A stretch of 64,000 nt of DNA from Actinopolyspora alba (GTDB taxonomy: Bacteria > Actinomycetota > Actinomycetes > Mycobacteriales > Pseudonocardiaceae). Position numbers and translations under genes: made by a program. The DNA lies in the NCBI RefSeq assembly GCF_900112765.1, contig NZ_FOMZ01000001.1:62001-126000 (forward strand). Direction: 5' to 3'. Of the stretch, positions 52,360 to 59,741 are shown in pieces (within the stretch, counting starts at the first letter, position 1; each line of letters opens with the position of its first letter). The notes under the pieces were generated by a model, which worked only from the letters and a program-made list of their open reading frames with translations, ran no database searches and was not told where the DNA came from.

Positions 52360-52784
52360 AGGTAGCCCCTTTTCACGCTGCTGCGGCCGATGGGCACCGG
52401 CCGTCTTCTGCACTGGCGAGAGTGACACTAGAGCGAAAAGGTGACGTGCCGAATCAACTCAGATGAACAGCAGTGGAATAGCGAACCACAGAAATCACTC
52501 ATCACGGATGAATCACGAAACAACCACGAACCGAAAACTGTGGTAACGCCGCACCTCGTGGTTTTCCGCGAGCCCGCCCCGAACAGCGCGGCGATCCCTT
52601 TTCGGGACACGCTGTTTTCAGCGCGACACAAAGCGTAACCGAAAATCGGAAAACGCGCATCCCCCGGAAGATCCGGCAGGACTCGCACTCCGGGGGACGA
52701 CAACCGACACATCGGCTCACGGAAGGAGGAACGGCACCCGCGCGACGGTTCGTGCGGCGGACCGCGACTCAGCCGCGACGACGG
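52360..52784. other. pstS upstream region, unusually AT-rich
   Basis: 425 bases between the pstS start and the stop of the next minus-strand gene. The part near 52440-52620 is visibly AT-richer than the rest of the window, as expected for a regulated promoter. Besides the PHO-like repeats at 52500-52532 I see no gene. Confidence 0.5.
52500..52532 (-). promoter_or_regulatory. three 11-bp direct repeats, candidate PhoP box
   Basis: On the minus strand, moving toward pstS, three consecutive 11-mers read GGTTCGTGGTT, GTTTCGTGATT and CATCCGTGATG. The 11-base period and the TTC/GTG core resemble the PHO-box direct repeats bound by actinobacterial PhoP. They end about 140 bases upstream of the pstS start. 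Confidence 0.5.
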
Positions 52785-53303
52785 CTACCCGACATCTCCC
52801 GAAGCGGTGAACAACCGCTGCTCGGTGACCCGCAGCGCCAACGATCGATCCATTTTGGACAAAACAGATTCCGCGCCGGCCGCGCGCAGCAGTCTGCCCG
52901 CGCAACCCCCGCCGGAGAACCCGAACGCGAGCACACCCGCACGGCGGGCAGCGACGATCTCCTCCTCGGTACTTCCCACGAAAGCCAGCCGAGGGTACTC
53001 CACGCGCAGCCTCGCCAGTTCGGTCACCCTGTCGCGACTACCCGGGATCACAATGGACAACCGGTCGGCGACGCGTAGCCTGCGTGCCTGGGCCGCGACT
53101 TCTCGCAACGGCTGTTCGGTGAGCACGATCACCGGGATCGAGGCGAGGCGCGCCCCCAACAACGCGTCATCGGCGCCGGGAACCAGCCGGGCGCGGCCAC
53201 GGTGGTACTGAACGAGGGTGCCGCTCCAACCCAGCACCACGGCACGATTCGGATCGTCGTACACGGCAAAGGGCTCCCGGTCCCGATGAGCAGATGCGCA
53301 CAC
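52785..53303 (-). CDS. HAD-fold protein lacking catalytic acids
   Basis: 172 aa. The layout is that of a small haloacid-dehalogenase-type phosphatase: strand one AVVLGWSGTLV, SIPVIVLTEQPLREVAAQARRL, and a last motif AFVGSTEEEIVAARRAGV. In active members these read D-x-D-G-T and G-D-x-x-x-D. Here the nucleophile and acid Asp are Gly and Ser, and the last pair is S/E. The fold seems kept and the chemistry lost. Start is a GTG at 53303 with AGCAGGG upstream, not strongly supported. It is between pstS and composite repeat copy 3. A binding or regulatory role is possible; not known. Confidence 0.55.
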   Translation of the reverse strand: MCASAHRDREPFAVYDDPNRAVVLGWSGTLVQYHRGRARLVPGADDALLGARLASIPVIVLTEQPLREVAAQARRLRVADRLSIVIPGSRDRVTELARLRVEYPRLAFVGSTEEEIVAARRAGVLAFGFSGGGCAGRLLRAAGAESVLSKMDRSLALRVTEQRLFTASGDVG

Positions 53304-53409
53304 CCTGCTTCACCGGCGGGAACGAGAGCCACCCACACCGGATTAACGAATTCCCAACACTGGATTACACGCATCGAACGGAGGACGCGGCGCGCTCCGG
53401 TGGCGGCGT

Positions 53410-53662
53410 CGATTTCTCGCGAAATCGCCGCGCCGCTGGACGAGGCCGACGGTGGACATGGGGCGGTTCCCCGCGCGGAGGCCGTCAATTTCTCGCGAAA
53501 TCGCCGCGCCGCTACGACGCAGCGCCGAACTCCCACCACTTACGCAGTCGGCACCGCCGCGGGTTCTCCGGTGCGGCTCTCGCGAGGAAGGCCCGACGTG
53601 GCGTAGGTCGCTACCCGATGTCGGGCCTCCCCGCAGCGAGAGCCGTGCCAGAGGTTCCGCCA
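53410..53662 (+). repeat. composite structured repeat, copy 3
   Basis: Palindromes 53410-53427 and 53486-53503, about one 24-bp unit, and the hairpin 53557-53662 with outer arms CGGCTCTCGC 53574-53583 and GCGAGAGCCG 53636-53645. The inner stem is AGGCCCGAC with GTCGGGCCT, and the apical part GCGTAGGTCGCTAC. An extra palindrome lies at 53684-53701. The spacing between the two palindromes is 76 bases, longer than in copies 1 and 2. Confidence 0.85.
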
Positions 53663-53683
53663 CCCCACCTCGGGGCGGCGTCG

Positions 53684-53701
53684 ATTTCTCGCGAAATCTC
53701 C
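53684..53701. repeat. extra palindrome copy downstream of composite copy 3
   Basis: CGATTTC-TCGC-GAAATCT: one arm base is changed. Flanking CGGGG/CCCCG extends the pairing. It separates composite copy 3 from the second hairpin family copy B. Confidence 0.7.
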
Positions 53702-53741
53702 ACCCCGAAGACCGCCGTGGGGACGCGACCATACGGCGTGA

Positions 53742-53875
53742 GCAGCGTACGTGTCCCTGGTGCGTGAGTCGGATGCATTGCCAGGCCGGGCCGCTCGCCG
53801 CGTAGGTCGCTACTCAAGAGCCGGCCCAACACTCCCAAGGCGCCGACTCACGTGCCGGTTACCCAGCCACGTAAC
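53742..53875 (+). repeat. second hairpin family, copy B
   Basis: Near-identical to 27067-27200. Outer stem CGTGAGTCGG 53763-53772 and CCGACTCACG 53843-53852, and the same apical GCGTAGGTCGCTAC. It ends about 15 bases from the stop of the citE-like gene on the minus strand. Confidence 0.85.
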
Positions 53876-53889
53876 CAAGACACTCGAAT

Positions 53890-54849
53890 TCAATTCTCCG
53901 GAGGTTGCCAGGGATCTTCCCTGGGGAGCCCGGCGGCACGCCCCTTGGCCGCCACCACGAGCGCCATCTTGCGGGAAGCCTCGTCGATCATCTCGTCACC
54001 CAGCATGGCGGCACCACGCCTGCCACCGGCTTCCGAGGTGTACCAGGCATAGGCGTCGAGGATGTTCTCCGCCCGCTCGTAGTCCCGCTGCCGCGGCGAG
54101 AACACCTCGTTGACGGGCTCGACCTGGCCGGGGTGCAGCACCCACTTGCCGTCCAGACCGAGCGCGGCGGAACGACCGGCCACCCGGCGAAGTCCCTCGA
54201 GGTCCTTGATCTGCAGGTACGGCCCGTCGATGGCCTGCAGACCGTTGGCGCGGGCCGCGGTGAGCAACCGCATCAGCACGTGATGGTAGGCGTCGCCCAC
54301 GTCGTATCCGGGAGGCTGCTCACCGACCACGAGCGAGGGCATGTTGATGGAGGCCATGAAATCGGCCGGGCCGAACACCAGTGCGCGCAGCCGGCCCGAG
54401 GCGGCGGCTATCGAGTCGACCGAGGTCAGCCCCTTGGCGTCCTCGATCTGCGCCTCGATACCGATCGTCCCCACGGCGAGCCCCAGTGCCCGTTCGATCT
54501 GGGTGATCGTGAGGTCGAGCCAACTCACCTGCTCGGGACCGGTGACCTTGGGGAGCATGACGGTGTCCAGCGACCGGCCCGCCCCCTCCACCACGTCCAC
54601 CACGTCGCGGTAGGCCCACTGGCTTTCCGGATCGTTGATCCGGACGGTGCGGATCCGGTCTCCCCAGCCTCCCTCGTTCAGCGCGGCGACGACGTTCTCG
54701 CGTGCCTGGGCCTTGGCCAACGGGGCAACCGCGTCCTCCAGATCGAGGAAGAACTGGTCCGACCCCAGCCCCCTGGCCTTGTCGATCATCTTCGGGCTGG
54801 AGCCGGGCACCGCGAGACAGCTGCGGCGGGAACGTTGCGGATCGGCCAC
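53890..54849 (-). CDS. HpcH/HpaI-fold CoA-ester lyase (CitE-like)
   Basis: 319 aa. TIM-barrel C-C lyase of the citrate lyase beta / L-malyl-CoA lyase group: SRRSCLAVPGSSPKMIDKA, FFLDLEDAVAP (metal Asp/Glu pair), RINDPES, VMLPKVTGPEQ, IEAQIEDAKGL, ALVFGPADFMAS, and GKWVLHPGQ. The order of acids fits Mg2+-dependent cleavage of 3-hydroxyacyl-CoA esters such as malyl-CoA or citramalyl-CoA. GGAGT is eight bases before the GTG at 54849. No partner alpha or gamma subunits are present, so it is a stand-alone CitE-like enzyme. Confidence 0.88.
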   Translation of the reverse strand: MADPQRSRRSCLAVPGSSPKMIDKARGLGSDQFFLDLEDAVAPLAKAQARENVVAALNEGGWGDRIRTVRINDPESQWAYRDVVDVVEGAGRSLDTVMLPKVTGPEQVSWLDLTITQIERALGLAVGTIGIEAQIEDAKGLTSVDSIAAASGRLRALVFGPADFMASINMPSLVVGEQPPGYDVGDAYHHVLMRLLTAARANGLQAIDGPYLQIKDLEGLRRVAGRSAALGLDGKWVLHPGQVEPVNEVFSPRQRDYERAENILDAYAWYTSEAGGRRGAAMLGDEMIDEASRKMALVVAAKGRAAGLPREDPWQPPEN

Positions 54850-55096
54850 GTCGGGCACTCCTTCGCGCGGGAACACTGCTGTCCGATCCTCCGCCCGCCG
54901 GGCTCACCGGACGGAAGCGGCCCGGTCTCACCATGTGGACAGGCGGAGACATCGAGTGGTCACGTCGGCGATTCCGGGCGAGGTGTCACCACGAACCGCC
55001 GCGAACCGGGTTTTGTCTACCACGAGGCGACCGGCATGCGGTCCTCGCCGCGTTTCGCCGCTGCTCAGCCCGGTCGGAACAACTAGCCTGATCGGC

Positions 55097-56395
55097 GTGG
55101 CTGGCAGCAGCAGGGTATTCGCGGCGCGCATGTCCGGCCTTGTCGTCTTCGGACCCGACGGGCAGTCCATAGGCAAGGTGCGCGACGTCGTGGCGGGGCT
55201 GCGCAAGGACCGACGCCCACCACGCGTGCTGGGGATCGTGGTCGAGGTCGCCACCCACCGCCGCATCTTCGTCCCCATGCTGCGGGTCACCGGTATCGAC
55301 TCCAATGCGGTGCTGCTTTCCACCGGCAGCGTTAACATGCGCCGGTTCCACCAGCGTCCGAACGAGGTGCTGGTGCTCGGCCAGCTGCTGGACGCGCGGG
55401 TGACGCTGCTCCCCTCCGGCAGGTCGGCCGTGCTCGTCGACGCGGCGCTGGAACAGCAGCGCAACCGGGAGTGGCAGCTCGGCAAGGTGGCCGTGCACGT
55501 GCGCAGCGGACCGCTGGGACGCAAGGGACCGATACAGGTGCTGGCCTGGGACCAGGTCGCCGGACCCGCCACGGCACAGCTGACGGAGCAACCGCAGGAG
55601 GTCAACGAGCTGCTCGGCGTCCTCGACGAGATGCGCGCGGTCGACGTGGCCAGCGCGCTGCACGACCTGCCGGAGAAGCGGCGGTACGAGGTGGCGGAGG
55701 CTCTGGACGACGAGCGGCTGGCCGACGTCGTCGAGGAACTCCCGGAGGAGGACCAGAAGGATCTGGTGGCACATCTCGACGAGGACCGGGTGGCCGACCT
55801 GCTCGAGGCGATGAACCCGGACGACGCCGCCGACCTGCTGGCCGAGTTGACCGAACCGGACAAGGAACGACTGCTCAACCTGATGGCCCCCGAGGAGTCC
55901 GAACCCGTCAAACGGCTGCTGGCGTACTCGGCCGACACCGCGGGCGGTCTGATGACCCCCGACCCGGTGGTGCTGGCACCGGACGCCACCGTCGCGGAGG
56001 CCCTCGCCCGCGTGCGCAACGCGGAACTGCCGGTCGCGCTGGCGAGCATGGTCTTCGTCTGCCGCCCGCCCTCGGAGACCCCGACGGGCCCGTATCTCGG
56101 CTGCGTCCACATCCAGCGGCTGCTGCGCGAGCCCCCGTCCAACCTCGTCGCCGGAGCGGTGGACACCGATCTCGCCAGCCTGCCGACCGGAGCCAAACTG
56201 GCCGAGATCACCCGGTACTTCGCCGCCTACAACCTGGTCTGCGGAGCGGTGCTGGACGACCAGGAACATCTGCTCGGCGCCGTCACCGTCGACGACGTGC
56301 TGGACCACCTGCTCCCGGAGAACTGGCGCGAGGGAGGTCTTCCCGACGCCGGGACTCCCGACTTCGAGCCGAAGACGGACGGTGAGCATGCCTGA
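55097..56395 (+). CDS. MgtE N-domain plus CBS protein without membrane domain
   Basis: 432 aa. The first 150 residues form a PRC-barrel-like region (RMSGLVVFGPDGQSIGKVRDVVAG). An MgtE_N-type superhelix with repeated leucine/acid helices follows (LPEKRRYEVAEALDDERLADVVEELPEED, then QKDLVAHLDEDRVADLLEAM). CBS motifs LMTPDPVVLAPDATVAEAL and DLASLPTGAKLAEITRYFAAYN then LLGAVTVDDVLDHLLP come last. The MgtE pore is missing, so this may sense Mg2+ or nucleotides rather than transport. TAGCCT ends seven bases before the GTG at 55097 with no Shine-Dalgarno, suggesting a leaderless mRNA. Orthologue in order: Rv1232c. Confidence 0.82.
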   Translation: MAGSSRVFAARMSGLVVFGPDGQSIGKVRDVVAGLRKDRRPPRVLGIVVEVATHRRIFVPMLRVTGIDSNAVLLSTGSVNMRRFHQRPNEVLVLGQLLDARVTLLPSGRSAVLVDAALEQQRNREWQLGKVAVHVRSGPLGRKGPIQVLAWDQVAGPATAQLTEQPQEVNELLGVLDEMRAVDVASALHDLPEKRRYEVAEALDDERLADVVEELPEEDQKDLVAHLDEDRVADLLEAMNPDDAADLLAELTEPDKERLLNLMAPEESEPVKRLLAYSADTAGGLMTPDPVVLAPDATVAEALARVRNAELPVALASMVFVCRPPSETPTGPYLGCVHIQRLLREPPSNLVAGAVDTDLASLPTGAKLAEITRYFAAYNLVCGAVLDDQEHLLGAVTVDDVLDHLLPENWREGGLPDAGTPDFEPKTDGEHA

Positions 56396-56936
56396 ACTCT
56401 TCCCGCGCAGACGGCTCGACCAGCCACGCAGACGCCACCGCCTCGCCTTCGAGCTCGACCCGGAGATGTTCGGCAAGTTCTCCGAACGGATCGCGCGCCT
56501 CCTCGGCACCGGCAAGTTCCTGTTCTGGCAGACCGTGCTCGTCACCAGCTGGATCACGATCAACCTCGTGGCGGTACGATTGGCCTGGGACCCCTACCCG
56601 TTCATCCTGCTCAACCTGGCGTTCTCCACGCAGGCCGCCTACGCGGCACCGTTGATCCTGCTGGCGCAGAACCGGCAGGACGACCGGGACCGGGTGTCGC
56701 TCGAGGAGGACCGTGCGCGGGCGGAGCGGACCAAGGCCGACACCGAGTACCTCGCTCGGGAGCTCGCCGCCCTTAGACTGGCTGTCGGCGAGGTCGCCAC
56801 ACGGGACTACCTGCGCGGCGAACTGGATCGGTTGCGTGACGACCTCCCCGGCACGGAGAGCCCGGAAAGCAGGCGACGAAGAAGCAGCGCACGGGGTGAA
56901 GGATCCGACAGCTCCGGAGCCGTCGAGCAGGATTGA
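56382..56936 (+). CDS. DUF1003 membrane protein
   Basis: 184 aa. Polar basic start, then KFLFWQTVLVTSWITINLVA and PFILLNLAFSTQAAYAAPLIL, the two DUF1003 helices. A cytoplasmic coiled coil follows (about residues 105-150, QNRQDDRDRVSLEEDRARAE), then a Ser/Glu tail. It overlaps the upstream MgtE-N/CBS gene by 14 bases, so both are one operon. Start may be the GTG at 56382 or the ATG at 56388. Function unknown; pairing with an MgtE-like sensor is conserved in actinobacteria. Confidence 0.82.
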   Translation: MSMPELFPRRRLDQPRRRHRLAFELDPEMFGKFSERIARLLGTGKFLFWQTVLVTSWITINLVAVRLAWDPYPFILLNLAFSTQAAYAAPLILLAQNRQDDRDRVSLEEDRARAERTKADTEYLARELAALRLAVGEVATRDYLRGELDRLRDDLPGTESPESRRRRSSARGEGSDSSGAVEQD

Positions 56937-57032
56937 ACGGAACGATTGCCGGTCGGGCTGTGAATCCTCGGGTACTCGTCCGTAACATGAGTGTCGGCAC
57001 ACCAGCTCAGGAAAGGTCGGTGTCGCGTAACC

Positions 57033-58172
57033 GTGACCACTACGCAGCCCACTCCCACCGAGGACGCGGTGCGGCAGGCCCTCACCAAGGTGGAGGACCC
57101 GGAGATCCACAAGCCGATCACCGATCTCGGCATGGTCAAGGACGTGACCATCGGCTCCGAGGGTGACGTCAAGGTCGGCGTGTACCTGACGGTGCAGGGC
57201 TGTCCGATGCGGGAGACCATCACCCAGCGGGTCGACTCAGCCGTTTCCGAGGTCACCGGGGTCAGCTCCGTCGAGGTGGAACTCGACGTGATGAGTGACG
57301 AACAGCGCACCGAACTGCGCAAGCAGCTGCGCGGTGACTCCGAGGAACCCCGCATTCCCTTCGCCGAGCCGGGATCGCTCACCCGGGTTTACTGTGTCGC
57401 CTCCGGCAAGGGCGGCGTCGGCAAGTCCAGCGTGACCGTCAACCTCGCGGCCTCGATGGCCGAGCGCGGCCTGTCCGTCGGTGTCGTCGACGCCGACATC
57501 TACGGCCACTCGGTGCCACGAATGCTGGGGACCGAGAGCAAGCCCACCCAGGTCGAGAACATGATCATGCCGCCGCAGGCGCACGGGGTCAAGCTGATCT
57601 CGATCGGCATGTTCACCCCGGGAAACACGCCGGTGGTCTGGCGTGGCCCGATGCTGCACCGCGCGTTGCAGCAGTTCCTCTCGGACGTCTTCTGGGGGGA
57701 CCTGGACGTGCTGCTGCTGGACCTGCCACCGGGTACCGGCGACGTCGCGCTGTCCACCGCCCAGCTGATCCCGAACGCGGAGATCCTGGTGGTCACCACA
57801 CCGCAGCAGGCCGCGGCAGAGGTGGCCGAGCGTGCGGGCGCCATCGCGATGCAGACCCGACAGCGCATCGCCGGTGTCGTGGAGAACATGTCGTGGATGG
57901 AGCTGCCCGACGGTCAGCGCGTGGAGGTATTCGGCACCGGCGGCGGTCAGATCGTCTCGGACTCGCTGACGCGCTCCGTCGGTTCGGATGTCCCGCTGCT
58001 CGGACAGGTACCGCTGGACACCCGACTTCGCGAGGCCGGGGACAGCGGCTCCCCACTGGTGCTGGAGGATCCCGACTCGCCCGCGAGCCAGGTGCTGGCC
58101 GACGTCGCCAAGAAGTTGTCGACCAGGGCACGGGGACTGGCAGGGCAGTTGCTCTCCGTCTCCCCCGCATGA
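57033..58172 (+). CDS. mrp: Mrp/ApbC-type iron-sulfur carrier ATPase
   Basis: 379 aa. An N-terminal MIP18/DUF59-type domain (residues about 1-90, TDLGMVKDVTI, GCPMRETI) is followed by a P-loop domain with the deviant Walker A GKGGVGKSSV, DADIYGHSVPRM, LLLDLPPGTGD and NMSWMELPDG. The CxxC of E. coli Mrp that binds the bridging Fe-S cluster is absent here (GQRVEVFGTGG instead), as I recall for actinobacterial Mrp. Role in Fe-S cluster delivery is expected. Start GTG at 57033 has its AAAGG 14-18 bases away, so the start is less certain; GTG 56991 is in frame. Confidence 0.85.
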   Translation: MTTTQPTPTEDAVRQALTKVEDPEIHKPITDLGMVKDVTIGSEGDVKVGVYLTVQGCPMRETITQRVDSAVSEVTGVSSVEVELDVMSDEQRTELRKQLRGDSEEPRIPFAEPGSLTRVYCVASGKGGVGKSSVTVNLAASMAERGLSVGVVDADIYGHSVPRMLGTESKPTQVENMIMPPQAHGVKLISIGMFTPGNTPVVWRGPMLHRALQQFLSDVFWGDLDVLLLDLPPGTGDVALSTAQLIPNAEILVVTTPQQAAAEVAERAGAIAMQTRQRIAGVVENMSWMELPDGQRVEVFGTGGGQIVSDSLTRSVGSDVPLLGQVPLDTRLREAGDSGSPLVLEDPDSPASQVLADVAKKLSTRARGLAGQLLSVSPA

Positions 58173-58210
58173 GACAGCGGGAGTCCGACCGGTTTGCGTG
58201 GCTGGCTTCG

Positions 58211-58261
58211 TGGCGGAACCTCGCGTGCGGTGCCGACTCACGTGCCGGCTACGCAACCACC
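58211..58261. repeat. chimeric fragment of both hairpin families
   Basis: The first 20 bases (from TGGCGGAACC) are the reverse complement of the 3' flank of the long hairpin. They are followed at once by the 3' half of the second hairpin family (GTGCCGACTCACGTGCCGGC and on). It begins 39 bases after the mrp stop, in inverted orientation to composite copy 4. Confidence 0.7.
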
Positions 58262-58293
58262 TGTGCAACCGGCACCCGACCAATCCACCATCA

Positions 58294-58555
58294 GGGGTGT
58301 CGATTTCGCGAGAAATTGACACCCCGGCATGGCGGTGTGGCCCCGGCTCCGTCAATTTCTCGCGAAATCGCCGGGCGGTGGGACGAGGCGGTGCCGAACT
58401 CCCGCCACTCCCGCAGGCCGAACTCCCGCCGCCCTCGCAGTCGGCACCGCCGCGGGTTCTCGCGTGCGGTTCTCGCGAGGAAGGCCCGACGTGGCGTAGG
58501 TGGCTACTCGATGTCGGGCCTCGCCGGAGCGAGAGCCGTGCGCGAGGTTCCGCCA
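58294..58555 (+). repeat. composite structured repeat, copy 4
   Basis: First palindrome 58301-58318 is in the reverse orientation and extended to a hairpin at 58294-58325. The second is at 58353-58370. About two 24-bp units follow, then the hairpin 58450-58555 with arms CGGTTCTCGC 58467-58476 and GCGAGAGCCG 58529-58538. The C-to-T change in the arm keeps a G-U pair. Inner stem AGGCCCGAC/GTCGGGCCT; apical GTAG-GTGG-CTAC. It lies between mrp and the convergent methyltransferase-like gene. Confidence 0.85.
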
Positions 58556-58594
58556 CCCGCACCGCTGTGCGGACCGGGTGGAGCAAGGTCACGC

Positions 58595-59140
58595 TCAGGT
58601 GCGGGCGATGGCCAGCAGACCGCTGCCGATGGGCAGGGCGACCGGGACCAACCTGGGATCGGCGTGAATGGCGTTCAGGATGTCGCGGGGCATCTGCGGA
58701 CCGCCGTCGGGATCGAACACCCTGTCACCAGCGGCATGCCGAAACGCCCCGTTGAGAATCAACGTCGCACCGGGGCGCAGCAGCGGTGCGGCCAGTTCCA
58801 ACAGCTCCGCCATGGGCGAGTTCCCGACCACGACGTGCACCAGGTCGTAGGCGTCCTCGGCCAGCCTGGGCAGCACCTCCGCCCCCACACCGGTGATCAT
58901 CCGAAGCTTATTGCCCGACAGTCCGGCCTCGGCGACCGCCTCGCGGGTCGCCCGCTGCGCCTCGGTGTCGAGTGTGATACACGTCAGGGTGCCTTCCGGG
59001 ATCATTCCCTCGCACAGGGCGAGCGCCGTGGACGACGAACCGGCGACCTCCACCGCCGCCCTGGCGCGCAACGCCGATGCCAGGAAACGCAACATCGCCT
59101 CGGGCGACCCGAACCGTTCCTCCACGACCCCGTCGGTCAT
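58595..59140 (-). CDS. O-methyltransferase-like protein with lost motifs
   Basis: About 181 aa, aligned by eye with the class I O-methyltransferase that precedes sigE in actinobacteria (Rv1220c, about 215 aa). The scaffold is recognisable: AAVEVAGSSSTALALCEG, VLPRLAEDAYDLVHVVVGN, APLLRPGATLILNGAF, LVPVALPIGSGLLA. The SAM-binding G-x-G-x-G after VEV has become AGSSS. The metal-binding D-A-D-K has become VVGN and F-D-N has become L-N-G. The N-terminal 30-40 residues are also missing. It is probably not an active metal-dependent methyltransferase. Start ATG at 59140 with GGGGA upstream. Confidence 0.6.
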   Translation of the reverse strand: MTDGVVEERFGSPEAMLRFLASALRARAAVEVAGSSSTALALCEGMIPEGTLTCITLDTEAQRATREAVAEAGLSGNKLRMITGVGAEVLPRLAEDAYDLVHVVVGNSPMAELLELAAPLLRPGATLILNGAFRHAAGDRVFDPDGGPQMPRDILNAIHADPRLVPVALPIGSGLLAIART

Positions 59141-59541
59141 CGGCGGTTCCCCGACCAGCTCCACTGGGGCGCGAGCGGAGTTCCGGACGCGGCCGGGTAT
59201 ACCCCCGCCGCGGTCGCGGGGTGGCGGAGGGCCACTACCCATCGGCACGGGGGAGGAAATCTCGGGTTGCACAATTGCACAGGTTATCGTTGCGGGAGTG
59301 GCTACTCGCCGAGGTGGGGTACAACGATCGCGTAACCTCTGCCCACCGCCGGGTAACGCTCCGGGAGTCCACGTACGCACCGTTCCGGCAGCTCCCGCCG
59401 CACGAATTTCCGAATCCGACTCACAACAGAGCGAAACGAGTTCGGAAGAGATCGGTTACGCATGGAACCCGGCCGCGGCCCCGGAGGACCGGACCGTTCG
59501 CGGGAGACCCCGGTACTCACCGGGATGGCGGGCCGATGGGT

Positions 59542-59569
59542 GAGAACAAGTTCTCAGGAGCTTCTCAGG
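59542..59569 (+). promoter_or_regulatory. inverted and direct repeats upstream of sigE
   Basis: GAGAAC-AA-GTTCTC at 59542-59555 overlaps TTCTCAGG at 59551-59558; the same octamer recurs at 59562-59569, 11 bases on. Such 11-base-spaced direct repeats suit an OmpR-type response regulator dimer. In M. tuberculosis sigE is controlled by MprA through paired direct repeats; equating the two is inference. Confidence 0.5.
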
Positions 59570-59674
59570 CTCTTATCACGGTCACCTAATCCCCGGGAAG
59601 CACACTCGAAGGGTGACAGTCGGCAGGATTTGCGACGCATCGCCGCTACGTCCCCACGAAGAGCCGCGGTGCCG

Positions 59675-59700
59675 GGAACAAACCGGCCGAGGCGATCGTT
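59675..59700 (+). promoter_or_regulatory. ECF sigma-type promoter of sigE
   Basis: GGAAC (59675-59679), 17 bases, then CGTT (59697-59700). This matches the GGAAC / CGTT pattern used by the SigE/SigH group. A transcript would start about 59707 and carry a 35-nt leader before the ATG at 59742, which suggests autoregulation. Confidence 0.6.
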
Positions 59701-59741
59701 CTACCGGGCGCAACCGCCCGCAGGAGGTGCCTTCTCGCCAC

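Larger units (their letters stand above)
59141..59741. other. divergent control region of the methyltransferase-like gene and sigE
   Basis: About 600 bases. It contains an inverted repeat GAGAAC-AA-GTTCTC with two direct TTCTCAGG repeats at 59542-59569, and an ECF-type promoter at 59675-59700. The frame of sigE is open back to 59613. No other gene is convincing. Confidence 0.5.
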
